NCBI RefSeq assembly: GCF_001684965.1
Contig: NZ_MAYG01000001.1
Coordinates: 2,976,001 to 3,040,000, forward strand
DNA: 64,000 nt
Reading direction: 5' to 3'
Source: Chryseobacterium arthrosphaerae
GTDB taxonomy: Bacteria; Bacteroidota; Bacteroidia; Flavobacteriales; Weeksellaceae
A program made the position numbers and the translations under genes. Shown piece by piece: positions 16,666 through 26,700 of the stretch (position 1 is its first letter; each line of letters starts with the position of its first letter). The notes below the pieces were generated by a model. That model was not told where the DNA came from. It ran no database searches and worked only from the letters and a program-made list of their open reading frames with translations.

Positions 16666-17058
16666 TTACCCTTTAAGTGCATTCAATACCTCAATAGCTT
16701 TTGCAGCATCCTTCTCATCCACAAAAATATGGTCATGAAAATAGGCCGCCACTACATTACAACTGATTCCTGCTTCACTTAAAGCTTGTGAAAACTTTGC
16801 CGTCAAACCAACAGCTGCCAAAGAGGAATGAACCTCCAGAGTAATCCATGAAGCGACATAGCTGAAGACTAAGTTTAAAGCTTCTGCATCTTCTTTTTTA
16901 AGCACAATGGTTACACTTTCCGTTTCTTTAAACAGAAAAAGAATTTTAGACATAGGAATTACATCGATGTCACTGACTGTACAATAAACATATTTTCCTT
17001 CATTAAGCGACGGATTTAAATTTTTCAGAATATTCTTTAAACTAACTTCACCTTCCAT
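16666..17058 (-). CDS. ACT domain-containing protein
   Basis: The 130-residue protein matches the stand-alone double ACT proteins (ACT_3/ACT_7 type). The first half has YVYCTVSDIDVIPMSKILFL and the second has ITLEVHSSLAAVGLTAKFSQ followed by ALSEAGISCNVVAAYFHDHIF, where the helix and strand of a ligand-binding ACT fold can be seen. Such proteins are thought to bind amino acids and act as sensors; the ligand is unknown. The frame is open to 17124, but the ATG at 17056-17058 (MEGEVSLKN) fits the family length best. Confidence 0.82.
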   Translation of the reverse strand: MEGEVSLKNILKNLNPSLNEGKYVYCTVSDIDVIPMSKILFLFKETESVTIVLKKEDAEALNLVFSYVASWITLEVHSSLAAVGLTAKFSQALSEAGISCNVVAAYFHDHIFVDEKDAAKAIEVLNALKG

Positions 17059-17152
17059 AATTGATTGTTTTTTGATTGAAAGCCCTTTTACAGTTTTCCT
17101 ATTTATGATGGGATAAAAATACAATATACTTCAACAAAAATCATGGAAAATA

Positions 17153-17181
17153 AAAAAAGACCTCTACCGGAGATCTTTTTT
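17153..17181 (-). terminator. intrinsic terminator of the HdeD-like gene
   Basis: On the minus strand AAAAAGATCTC pairs with GAGGTCTTTTT (one G-U) around a 5-nt loop and runs into T residues, 16 nt after the stop codon. Confidence 0.75.
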
Positions 17182-17196
17182 ACCATATAATGATGA

Positions 17197-17829
17197 TTAT
17201 TTTTTAAGATCGTCGATCTCATCCTGTATAGACTTGAGCCTGTCTCTTAATTCCTGACTTACTTTTCCGGGAATCTTTTTCACTTTTCGCAGATCCAGAG
17301 CCAACATGATTGAAGCAATTCCCATAAAGATAAAGGAAACTCCTGTCAACGTCACTAAAGAAATCCCTGTGAATACCGGATTGAATATCAATAATAAAGA
17401 AAAAATGATCCCTCCTGCACTCGCAAGGGCCACATTTCCCCAGCTCATTATTTTCATACTCTTCAGATCGAAAGCAAAGCCCAGCAACTGAAAAGAACGG
17501 AACAGTAAAGTAAATCCTATGACAAACGGCAGTACGGTCATGGAGATCTGAGGATTGGCGATAAGATAAACCCCGATTGCCGTAGTCAGCAGTCCACTGA
17601 CAAGGAACCAGCCCCAGCCCTGTAAAGATTTGCTGTTTTGCAGGGAAAAGAATATTTCTGTGATTCCTGAGAATAAAAATGAAACACTAAAGAAAACAGA
17701 AAGCGTCACGTAGGTAGCAAGAGGTACGCTGAATACGTAAAAACCGCACATCAGAAAAAGGATTCCGAAAATCAAAGGGATGTACCAATGTTTTACAGTG
17801 TTGGTAAGCGTCTGAAATAAATTAGCCAT
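17197..17829 (-). CDS. HdeD family membrane protein (DUF308)
   Basis: The 210-residue protein has six hydrophobic segments (among them IPLIFGILFLMCGFYVF, SVFFSVSFLFSGITEIFF and GNVALASAGGIIFSLLLIF) arranged as in HdeD/DUF308 inner membrane proteins. A charged C-terminal helix of about 30 residues (VSQELRDRLKSIQDEIDDLK) is cytoplasmic and coiled-coil-like. E. coli HdeD contributes to acid resistance at high cell density; the role here is inferred. It is monocistronic and ends at its own terminator. Confidence 0.85.
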   Translation of the reverse strand: MANLFQTLTNTVKHWYIPLIFGILFLMCGFYVFSVPLATYVTLSVFFSVSFLFSGITEIFFSLQNSKSLQGWGWFLVSGLLTTAIGVYLIANPQISMTVLPFVIGFTLLFRSFQLLGFAFDLKSMKIMSWGNVALASAGGIIFSLLLIFNPVFTGISLVTLTGVSFIFMGIASIMLALDLRKVKKIPGKVSQELRDRLKSIQDEIDDLKK

Positions 17830-18020
17830 AGGTGTCTTTTTTAGTCTTGCCTACTTTGGAGAGCGGTGTTCGGCTTGTCCGCAGGAATTCCAAACAGGTT
17901 ATAATTTTCACCTGAATTTGAAATACAACCTTTACTAAGGTACGAAAAATAATAGATCAAAGCACCAAAATCTCCCATAAACAGGCATTAAAAAAAACGA
18001 AATTTAAATGGCATACATAA

Positions 18021-18073
18021 AAAGTATCTCATAGAAATAATGAGCATGAATCATTCTTTCCATAAGATACTTT
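18021..18073. repeat. 23-bp imperfect inverted repeat in the 423-nt gap before the HdeD-like gene
   Basis: Arms 18021-18043 and 18051-18073 match at 20 of 23 positions with a 7-nt loop. Two of the three differences would be G-U pairs only in minus-strand RNA, which suggests an RNA hairpin on that strand, upstream of the HdeD-like gene. Apart from this and the permease terminator the gap 17830-18252 holds nothing that I can identify. Confidence 0.6.
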
Positions 18074-18192
18074 AAAGATTAACGGTTTTTACCTGTCTGC
18101 TTATATCAAATGATCTCCTGCAGGCTGCTGCTGGGTGACACAATGTAAAAAATACCGGAATATTTGTAATCCTAATGTACAGAATACAACAC

Positions 18193-18218
18193 AAAAAAAT
18201 GGGAATCAAATGATCCCC
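18193..18218 (-). terminator. intrinsic terminator of the amino acid permease
   Basis: On the minus strand GGGGATC / GATTCCC (one G-U) with loop ATTT is followed by AT and seven T residues, 34 nt after the stop codon. Confidence 0.75.
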
Positions 18219-18252
18219 ACCTTTTAAAATATCTTCGTGTCGTTTTACAGTA

Positions 18253-19674
18253 TTATCCAGGTTTTTTATAGAGTTTATACATGATAAACAGGAAGCCTAA
18301 CCATACCGGAATCAGGATCACCTGTATTTCCATTCCTGTAATACTCATTAATCCTAAGATCAGGACCAGAAAAGCAATACAGATATAGTTGGATACAGGA
18401 TAGAATATGGATGGGAATTTGGATTGAATTCCTTCACGGGTAATTGCCTTTTTGAATTTAAGATGCGTGTAGCATATCATCAGCCAATTGATGATCAATG
18501 TAGATACTACCAGTGCCATCAGGTATTGAAATGCTTTTTCCGGCACCAGTTTATTGATGATAATACAGATTCCTGCAAAGCATGAAGAAATAAGAATCGC
18601 ATTGGTAGGAACTGAATTTTTATTAAGTTTTTTCAGGAATTTAGGGGCATTTCCCTGCTGAGCCAATCCGAAAAGCATGCGGCTGTTGCTGTAAACACTA
18701 CTGTTATAAACCGATAAAGCAGCAGTCAATACAATCAGATTCAGAACATTGGCAATCAATGAATTGAACTGGATCACCTTACCAAAAAGGCTGAATTCAA
18801 GGCCATTCAGATTCTGAAAAACCATTACAAAAGGGCTTGAACCTTCTGTGATCTCTCTCCAAGGACTTAATGAAAATAAAATCACCAAAGCACCCACATA
18901 GAAAATCAGGATCCTGTAGATTACCTGGTTGGTCGCCTGAGGAATCGTTTTCTCCGGATTTTTAGCTTCAGCTGCAGTAATCCCGATCAGTTCCAGCCCT
19001 CCGAACGAGAACATAATCATTGCCATTGCTGCAAATAATCCGGAAAATCCGTTTTCTGTTTTATTGAATAATCCCTTCGGGAAAAATCCGCCATCGTTCC
19101 ACAAATTGGTAATGGTTGCTTTTTCTCCTCCGGTTCCGCTTACCAAAAGATAAACCCCGAAAACAATCATAGCAATGATTGCTATAACTTTGATAATGGA
19201 AAACCAGAATTCGGTTTCTCCATATACTTTTACAGAAGCAAGGTTAAGCGCAGTAATCACTACAAAAAAGAATAAACTGGACACCCAGAGCGGTATTTCC
19301 GGCCACCAGAAGTGAATATAGTGCCCTATAGCCGTAAGCTCGGCCATACTTACCAGAATATAAAGAATCCAATAATTCCATCCTGAGGCAAAACCCGGAA
19401 AATTTCCCCAATATTTATAGGCAAAATGACTAAAGCTTCCCGATACCGGCTCCTGTACCACCATCTCACCCAGCTGACGCATGATAAAAAAGGCGATGAT
19501 CCCGGCTAAAGCATACCCTAAAATAACCGATGGCCCGGCTAGTACTGCGGCAGGCCCTATCCCCAGAAATAAGCCTGTTCCTATGGCGCCCCCAAGGGCT
19601 ATTAATTGGATGTGTCGATTTGTTAATCCTCTAACTAAAGTCTCGTTTTCTCCTGTATTTTTTTCGTTGCTCAT
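18253..19674 (-). CDS. amino acid permease (APC superfamily, AAT type)
   Basis: The 473-residue protein has about 12 membrane segments and the family signature in TM1 (LGGAIGTGLFLGIGPA, residues about 27-42). The second typical motif around TM2-TM3 (MRQLGEMVVQEPVSGSFSHF) is also present. The GGLELIGITAAEAKNPEKTI loop is characteristic of proton-coupled transporters such as AroP, PheP and CycA. It should import an amino acid across the inner membrane; which one cannot be told from sequence alone. It is transcribed alone and has its own terminator. Confidence 0.9.
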   Translation of the reverse strand: MSNEKNTGENETLVRGLTNRHIQLIALGGAIGTGLFLGIGPAAVLAGPSVILGYALAGIIAFFIMRQLGEMVVQEPVSGSFSHFAYKYWGNFPGFASGWNYWILYILVSMAELTAIGHYIHFWWPEIPLWVSSLFFFVVITALNLASVKVYGETEFWFSIIKVIAIIAMIVFGVYLLVSGTGGEKATITNLWNDGGFFPKGLFNKTENGFSGLFAAMAMIMFSFGGLELIGITAAEAKNPEKTIPQATNQVIYRILIFYVGALVILFSLSPWREITEGSSPFVMVFQNLNGLEFSLFGKVIQFNSLIANVLNLIVLTAALSVYNSSVYSNSRMLFGLAQQGNAPKFLKKLNKNSVPTNAILISSCFAGICIIINKLVPEKAFQYLMALVVSTLIINWLMICYTHLKFKKAITREGIQSKFPSIFYPVSNYICIAFLVLILGLMSITGMEIQVILIPVWLGFLFIMYKLYKKPG

Positions 19675-19782
19675 TGAATGAATTATTCGGTCGCTAAATA
19701 TATAAAAACTTTTCAGAGAAATTCACATTCTACAGGGCAAATTGGTAATCCGGACTTGCCAAAAACCGAAAACTCCTTTCTT

Positions 19783-20079
19783 TTATAAAAATTCTTTCGG
19801 GACTGCAATATTATTCTTCTTCATGTACTCCAAAAGCCCCTGATATTTGTCTTCGTAATCATCATCTGTCCCGCATTTATGAGAGATGCTGCAGATATCG
19901 GAAGGCCTGATGTCTAAAATATCTGAAATTTTAGTAAGGATCTCCAGGTTGATCTTCACCTTTGAATTCTCAATATCAGAGTATGCTTTCTGGGAAATTC
20001 CCATTTCAAAAGCCATATACTCCTGCGTAAGATCTTTGCTCCTACGGATTTTCCTGATATTTTGTCCACATACTTTCAT
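19783..20079 (-). CDS. XRE-family helix-turn-helix regulator
   Basis: The 98-residue protein is mostly one HTH domain (GQNIRKIRRSKDLTQEYMAF ... GISQKAYSDIENSKVKINLE, residues about 5-60). A short tail (YEDKYQGLLEYMKKNNIAVPKE) may help it dimerise. It diverges from ccoNO across a 185-nt gap and could regulate it, but no operator is evident. A -7 element TAACTTTG lies at 20136-20143 on the minus strand. Confidence 0.85.
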   Translation of the reverse strand: MKVCGQNIRKIRRSKDLTQEYMAFEMGISQKAYSDIENSKVKINLEILTKISDILDIRPSDICSISHKCGTDDDYEDKYQGLLEYMKKNNIAVPKEFL

Positions 20080-20135
20080 CGTTTCTGTTTTAGTAGTTTT
20101 CGGTATATTTTAGAAGATTATCTATTAGCCTCTAA

Positions 20136-20143
20136 CAAAGTTA
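20136..20143 (-). promoter_or_regulatory. -7 promoter element (TAACTTTG) of the XRE regulator
   Basis: It matches TANNTTTG on the minus strand, 56 nt before the ATG. The nearest upstream TTG is 14 nt away, shorter than usual. Confidence 0.45.
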
Positions 20144-20264
20144 ATAAATACCTTTGGCAAAACATTATACACGTTACATGATATTTATTTTCATCATAGA
20201 AAAAGCTAAAAAAATAAGCCTCTTTTCAGAGAAAATATCACTTCGGTAAACACTATTGGAATTT

Positions 20265-22544
20265 ATGGAGACGCAAAAATTTAATTATGACAATACTATT
20301 GTCAGAGCATTCCTCTATGCTACTATCGCATTCGGACTTGTAGGATTTCTGCTCGGGCTTACGGCCGCACTGATGCTTTTTTATCCTGAATTGCCTGAAT
20401 TTTTATTCGGGACGGACGATACCACAATTAAAAGTTTAGCATCGGGTAATATTCAGGGACTGATCAATACACAGGGAGCCATGGGCTTCGGAAGGATCAG
20501 AATGCTTCATACGAGTGCCGTAATTTTTGCTTTCGTCTGTAATTCCTTCTTCTGCGGTGCTTATTACAGTATGCAGCGATTACTGAAAACAAGAATGTAC
20601 AGTGATATGCTTTCATGGATTCACTTCTGGTCATGGCAGTTGATGATCATCGCCGTAGTGATTACATTCCTGATGGGGATCAATACTTCTAAAGAATATG
20701 CTGAACATGAGTGGCCTATTGATATTTTAATTACATTCTCATGGGTCATCTTCGGAATCAATATGTTCGGAACGATTGCCAAAAGAAGGGTACGGCATTT
20801 ATATGTAGCAATCTGGTTCTATATGGCCACATGGATTGCCGTAGCGATGCTTCACATCTTCAATAACCTGGAAGTTCCGTTATCTTTCACAAGCTGGAAA
20901 TCTTATTCTGTATATTCAGGGGTAAAAGATGCACTGGTACAATGGTGGTATGGGCACAATGCGGTAGCATTCGTATTAACCACTCCGGTACTAGGCCTGA
21001 TGTATTACTTTATGCCAAAAGCAGCTCAGCGACCGGTATTCTCATACAAATTATCCATTATTCACTTCTGGTCGCTGATCTTTGTATACCTATGGGCCGG
21101 GCCTCACCACCTGCAATATACAGCATTACCGGCATGGGCACAGGCTGTGGGAACAGGATTCTCCATTATGCTGATCGCCCCGTCATGGGGAGGAATGCTG
21201 AATGGTCTTCTTACTCTGAGAGGAGCATGGGATAAAGTAAGAGAAAATCCTATCCTAAAATTCTTTGTGGTGGCTGTTACCTGCTATGGTATGGCAACTT
21301 TTGAAGGACCTTTATTAGCAACAAAATCATTAAATAAAATCGGGCACTATACCGACTGGGTAATTGGGCACGTACACCTGGGTGCTCTGGGATGGAATGG
21401 CTTCATGGCATTCGGAGTGGTCTATTATCTGGTACCGATCATGTGGAGAACACCACTATGGTCTAAAAAAATGGCCAACTGGCACTTCTGGCTGGGAACA
21501 TTAGGGATCATTTTCTATGCGGTTCCGATGTATATCTCAGGATTCACACAAGGATTGATGTGGAAACAATTCAACCCGGACGGAACTTTATTATGGAAAA
21601 ACTGGTTAGATACTGTAACGGCAATTATTCCCTACTTTAAAATGAGATTCTTAGGTGGTGTGCTGTATCTGTCCGGAGCCATCCTAATGGTGATCAATGT
21701 CATCAAAACCGTGAAGGCAGGTTCGTTCCAGAAAGAAGTTCCTGCGGAAGCTCCTGCACTGGCCAATATAGGAACCGGAAGAAAGGAAGGGGAAGGAGTA
21801 CACCTGTGGCTGGAAAGAACACCTACCCTGCTTGCTGTCTTAGCTTTCATTACGGTAGCGATCGGTGGACTTGTGGAGATCATTCCTACTTTATCACTGA
21901 AGCAAAGTGTTCCTGCCATTACCGCAGTAAAGCCATACACTCCGCTGGAACTTGAAGGAAGGGATCTTTATATCCGTGAAGGCTGCAACTCCTGTCACTC
22001 ACAGATGATCAGACCATTCCGTGATGAGGTATTAAGATTTGAGGGGAAAAACGGACAATATTCGAAAGCAGGAGAATTTGTGTATGACAGACCATTCCTT
22101 TGGGGATCTAAAAGAACCGGACCGGATCTTCACAGAGAAGGAGGCAGAAACCCGGATTCATGGCACTTCAAACATATGTACAACCCGAGAATTACTTCCG
22201 CAGGTTCTATTATGCCACGTTTCCCATGGCTGATTACCAATAAACTTGACCGTACACAGATGGTGGATAAAATGAAACTGATGAAAAACTCTTTTGATGT
22301 ACCGTATACAAAAGCTCAGATTGATTCAGCGAATCAGTGGGCAGACAACCAGTCAAAAGCAATTGTACAAAGAATCTATTCAGAGGCTACTGATGTAAAA
22401 GAGCAGATGACAAAGGAAAAAACAGCAAAAGGAGCAGCTTACATCCCATTGGAACAAAGGGAAATTGTAGCAATGATCGCCTATCTTCAAAGATTAGGTA
22501 CCGACATCAAAACTACACAGATTCAAACCGCAAGCGTAGAGTAA
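20265..22544 (+). CDS. ccoNO: cbb3-type cytochrome c oxidase, fused subunits I and II (CcoN-CcoO)
   Basis: The 759-residue protein joins two subunits that are separate in most proteobacteria. The CcoN part (to about 500) has the heme and copper ligand histidines in RIRMLHTSAV, WWYGHNAV, AGPHHLQYTALP and VIGHVHLGALGWNGF. The CcoO part has a single c-type heme site REGCNSCHSQMIRPFRDEV (about residue 572) and the methionine ligand region SAGSIMPRFPW. It reduces O2 to water at the cytoplasmic membrane at low oxygen. I chose the ATG at 20265 over an in-frame TTG at 20256. ccoP follows after 20 nt. Confidence 0.95.
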   Translation: METQKFNYDNTIVRAFLYATIAFGLVGFLLGLTAALMLFYPELPEFLFGTDDTTIKSLASGNIQGLINTQGAMGFGRIRMLHTSAVIFAFVCNSFFCGAYYSMQRLLKTRMYSDMLSWIHFWSWQLMIIAVVITFLMGINTSKEYAEHEWPIDILITFSWVIFGINMFGTIAKRRVRHLYVAIWFYMATWIAVAMLHIFNNLEVPLSFTSWKSYSVYSGVKDALVQWWYGHNAVAFVLTTPVLGLMYYFMPKAAQRPVFSYKLSIIHFWSLIFVYLWAGPHHLQYTALPAWAQAVGTGFSIMLIAPSWGGMLNGLLTLRGAWDKVRENPILKFFVVAVTCYGMATFEGPLLATKSLNKIGHYTDWVIGHVHLGALGWNGFMAFGVVYYLVPIMWRTPLWSKKMANWHFWLGTLGIIFYAVPMYISGFTQGLMWKQFNPDGTLLWKNWLDTVTAIIPYFKMRFLGGVLYLSGAILMVINVIKTVKAGSFQKEVPAEAPALANIGTGRKEGEGVHLWLERTPTLLAVLAFITVAIGGLVEIIPTLSLKQSVPAITAVKPYTPLELEGRDLYIREGCNSCHSQMIRPFRDEVLRFEGKNGQYSKAGEFVYDRPFLWGSKRTGPDLHREGGRNPDSWHFKHMYNPRITSAGSIMPRFPWLITNKLDRTQMVDKMKLMKNSFDVPYTKAQIDSANQWADNQSKAIVQRIYSEATDVKEQMTKEKTAKGAAYIPLEQREIVAMIAYLQRLGTDIKTTQIQTASVE

Positions 22545-22564
22545 TTATTAAAATTGTATTTGTC

Positions 22565-23452
22565 ATGAAAACGAGAACCCCAATTTCAATATATATCGCA
22601 ACAACGATAGGCTTAACGATCATGGCCTTTGAAATGTTCGCCAGTGATTCAGGTTACTTTTCATCACCATTTTTCTGGGCACTGATCCTGATTGCCATCA
22701 TCCTTCTTCTGATCATGAACTCTATAGGAGACCTGATTGAAAATGAAAGCTTCAGCCGCCTGCCGGAAGAGGAAAAACAAAAATACCTGGCAGAAAAAAG
22801 CATTCCTTATTATCAGAAACTATGGAACTCTGCTTTCAAAAAGCAGTCTGTGACAGAAGAGAAAGATATTCTTATTGACCACGGTTTCGATGGTATTACA
22901 GAGCTTGATAATTCTCTTCCGAAATGGTGGATCGGTCTGTTCTGGTTCGGATGTATATTCTGTGTGGTGTATCTGACAGCTTTTGCTTTTACAGACTATG
23001 CCCACCCGGATGCTGAGTACACCAAAGAAGCAAAGACGATGTTGGCTTCCATCGAAGAATATGAAAAAAATGCACCTCAGATCGATCTGGAAACCGCAAA
23101 ATACAGCGCAGATCATATTGCAGAAGGTCAGGAACTGTTCAAAACCAATTGTGTAACCTGCCATGGAGACGGCGGAAAAGGAGGAATCGGCCCTAATCTT
23201 ACCGATACCCACTGGATCAATATCAAAGAGAAAAGTCTATTTAAAAATGTATTCTGGATGCTTGAAAACGGCTCTCCGAACAATCCAACAATGAGACCTT
23301 TCATCAAAGAAGGAACCATTACAGGAAGAGATGCTGAAAAAATTGCAGCCTATATCTACCATATCAATCAGGAAACTGCTCCTATTACTCCTGCTCAGGG
23401 TGGTGCCGCACCACAGGGAGAAGAAGTAAAATGGGAAAACGGAAACGAATAA
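22565..23452 (+). CDS. ccoP: cbb3-type cytochrome c oxidase subunit III (CcoP), single heme, extended N terminus
   Basis: The 295-residue protein carries the CcoP landmark HGFDGITELDNSLPKWWIGL (about 98-117) followed by a membrane segment, and one heme c site NCVTCHGDGGKGGIGPNL (about residue 195). Proteobacterial CcoP usually has two hemes, whereas this one has a single CxxCH. Two further membrane segments precede the landmark (about 6-25 and 32-50) and may represent a fused CcoQ-like part; this is inference. It passes electrons to CcoNO. Other cco genes (G, H, I, S) are not in the window. Confidence 0.92.
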   Translation: MKTRTPISIYIATTIGLTIMAFEMFASDSGYFSSPFFWALILIAIILLLIMNSIGDLIENESFSRLPEEEKQKYLAEKSIPYYQKLWNSAFKKQSVTEEKDILIDHGFDGITELDNSLPKWWIGLFWFGCIFCVVYLTAFAFTDYAHPDAEYTKEAKTMLASIEEYEKNAPQIDLETAKYSADHIAEGQELFKTNCVTCHGDGGKGGIGPNLTDTHWINIKEKSLFKNVFWMLENGSPNNPTMRPFIKEGTITGRDAEKIAAYIYHINQETAPITPAQGGAAPQGEEVKWENGNE

Positions 23453-23482
23453 AAATTTTTATCTCAATATACAAACCATGCC

Positions 23483-23570
23483 ATGCCCCCTTTACAACAA
23501 CACTAACATTTGAATTTTCATTTTTGCTAACTAACCTTTTCAACATTAAAAAATGATAGAAAGGGGGCAT
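23483..23570. repeat. 11-bp perfect inverted repeat with 66-nt loop, after ccoP
   Basis: ATGCCCCCTTT (23483-23493) and AAAGGGGGCAT (23560-23570) are exact complements and are GC-rich in an AT-rich context. TTTT follows nearly at once. It may end the cco transcript or form part of a larger RNA fold. Confidence 0.6.
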
Positions 23571-23580
23571 TTTAAAGCAT

Positions 23581-23671
23581 AAAAATCCGCACCTTGGCTC
23601 GTCTTACTCAACTATTCACTTGACAACTACAGACTAAAATTCCATAATAGGGCAGCCAAGGCAGGATTTTT
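23581..23671. repeat. second long inverted repeat between ccoP and tamB
   Basis: AAAAATCC (23581-23588) plus CCTTGGCT (23592-23599) pair with AGCCAAGG (23654-23661) plus GGATTTTT (23664-23671): 16 pairs in two blocks interrupted by a small internal loop (GCA / CA), enclosing 54 nt. It starts 10 nt after the previous repeat ends. Confidence 0.65.
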
Positions 23672-23718
23672 GCATTCGCTAAGGGTACCACAACAAAGAA
23701 TGAATAAATTAGTATTAT

Positions 23719-23726
23719 TATCTTTG
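23719..23726 (+). promoter_or_regulatory. -7 promoter element (TATCTTTG) of tamB
   Basis: It matches TANNTTTG, 17 nt before the TTG start of tamB; this short leader supports initiation at that TTG. Confidence 0.55.
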
Positions 23727-23743
23727 TTACAAACCCATTCCAT

Positions 23744-26700
23744 TTGAAACAACGAATCAACAAAAGAAAACTTTTAAGGCGTATTGCAATAACCTTTATT
23801 TCAATATTGGTTCTTCTTACCCTGTTGATATTAAGCTTAAGACTTCCCGCCGTTCAGAACTTCATCAAAGACCGGCTTATTGTCTATCTTGAAAAAAAGA
23901 TCAAGACTCCGGTAAGCCTTGAAAGAGTTTACATCGGATTTCCCAACAGCCTTGTGATGGAAAACCTTTACCTCAAAGGACAGGATGTAGATACTCTTTT
24001 AGCCGTTAAAAAGCTGGATGTAGGTTTAAATATGCTGAAGCTTATCAACTCTACGGCAGATATTACATCTGTAGATCTGGAAGGTGCAAGAGCCAATGTA
24101 GTACGGAAACCGGATGGCAAGTTCAATTTCGACTATATCATCGATGCTTTTGCGACCAGTGATAAAGAAGAAAGCCCCTCCAAGCCTTTCATTATTTCCC
24201 TTGATAAGATTAATTTAAAAGATATAGGCGTTACTTTCAACGACCAGCAGTCAAAGAATGATATTCAACTCTATTTCAGATCTTTTGATACAAGAGTAAA
24301 AAAATTCGATCTCAATAAAAATACGTATGCAGTCAATGATATTAATCTGGATGGATTAAAATTAAAGCTGAAACAGGATATCGTAGAGGAAGTCTCTAAA
24401 AAGGTTGAGAAAAAAGTAGATTCCCTCAATGAAAAGAAACCGATGAATATTGGGTTGAGAGGCATCAAACTGACCAACTTCGACATCGATTACGGAGATG
24501 ACAATACAAAAACATTTGCTAAGGTTCTATTCAAGGAATTAAGTACAAAGGTCAATAAACTTGATCTTGAAAACAATACCTATCATATTGCCAACGTCTT
24601 CCTTTCCGGAGCAGATATCAATGCCAATCTTTATCTTCCTGCCCAGAATGCCAATCCGAAAAAGACCAGTGAACCTGAAGTTTCAAAAGCTTCGGATCAG
24701 GATAAGGCTATGAAGCTGCTTTTAGGCAAACTGGTTCTTAATGATGTAAAGGCTACTTATAACAATACGGCTATTGCTCCCACCAAACAGGGAATGGACT
24801 TCAACCATCTGAATTTCTCAAAAATGAATGTGGAAGTGAGAAGTTTTAAAATGGAGAACAACACTTTTGCAGGAACGGTGAATTCAGCTGAGATCCGGGA
24901 AGCTAGAGGTCTCGATATTCAGAAGTTCAATACAGATTTTGTGTATGCAGAAAAGGAAGCTTATCTCAAGGATCTTTATCTTCAGACCCCGAAAACTTTA
25001 CTGCGTAATGAAGTTATTTTAAATTACAACTCCATAGATCAGCTGAGCTCCAATCCCGGAGCGGTAAAGATTTCAGCCAATATTAAAGATTCCAAAATCG
25101 GTTTTTCTGATATTCTGAATCTCGTACCGACTTTAAGAAATACGGTTCCGTTCAACAAATATCCGAATACTATTCTTAATGTCAACGCCAATGTAAAAGG
25201 CAGTGTGAATGATCTGCTCATTCAGGATCTTAAAGTATCAGGTCTGGATCAGCTCAGAGTACTCGCTTCAGGGAAGGTTAAAAATGCGATGAATCCTGAT
25301 CAGCTGTATTATGATCTGAGAATCGGGGAATTTTCTTCCGAGGCTAAGACGATTTTTAACCTTGTTCCGAAAAACACCATCCCATCCAATATTTCACTTC
25401 CTTCCCATTTCAGCATTAAAGGAAATGCAAAGGGAACTACCAAATTGGTGAATGCTGACCTCAACCTCTACTCCACTCTTGGTAATGCAGCTGTTATTGC
25501 CAACGTTGATATGCGCAGAAAAAATCATGAATTATATGATGTGAAGGCCAATCTTCAGGGGGTACAGGTAGGAAAAATTATCCAGAATAAAGATATCGGT
25601 CCCATTACGGCGCAAATTACTGCCAAAGGAGAAAGTTTTGATTTTAAAAAGGCCAATGCAGACTTAAAAGGCCATGTAGCTTCTGCCGTATACAAAGGAT
25701 ACCGCTACCAGAATATGAATTTAACAGGTAAGATCAATAAAGGTGCTTACCATGTGGTTTTGGATTCAAAAGATCCGAATGCCAGTTTACTGCTTACCGC
25801 ATCAGGAGTTTATAATGAAAAGAATCCGACCGTAAAGGTAAACGGAGAAGTCATCAAACTGGATGTCAACAAGCTTGGTTTCTATGAAAAACCAATGATC
25901 ATTGCCGGAAAAATAGATGGTGATTTTACAAGTCTTGATCCGAATAATCTGAACGGCTATTTAAACCTGAAAAATTTTGCATTTTCTGATACCAAAGAGG
26001 TTTATCCGGTACAGGAAGTTAACCTTAAAGCTTCATCTGACACAGATTCTACACAGATTATTTTGAATTCTCAGGTCGCTGATCTGGAATTGAAAGGAAA
26101 ATATAAACTTACCCAGATTTTTGGAGCTTTAACGCAGACTGTCAACCAGTATTATCAGTTCCAGAAGCCGGATAAGAGCCAGAAAATTGATCCGGGGCAG
26201 CATTTTGCCTTTACAGCGAAGATCAAAAATGATGATATTATCAGGAAATTTGTTCCTGATCTGAAAAGCTTTGAAACGATTAATTTAACAGGAAACTATG
26301 ATGCCGATTCTCAGAAAATTGAAATCGACGGGCAGATTCCTCAATTGCTGTATGGTGAAAATACAATTGAAAAAGGAGTTTTAAAGGTGACCAATGAAAA
26401 CCAGGCATTGCAGTACAGCCTGAATGTAGCTTCTTTAAAAAGTTCAAGTTTTTCGATCAGCAAGATTGATATTAACGGAGATGTTGCAGATAATACGATC
26501 AACTATAATGTCACCACCAAGGATGATAAAGATGCCACCCGCTTCCTGATTGCCGGAAATGCAAAATCCCTTAATGATATTACTGAAATTTCCCTGAACC
26601 CCAACGGTCTCAAACTGAACTATGCAGACTGGAATGTTGCGGAAAACAATAAAATACAGATCAGCAGCAAAGGCGTTCTGGCAGATAACTTCACTTTAAC

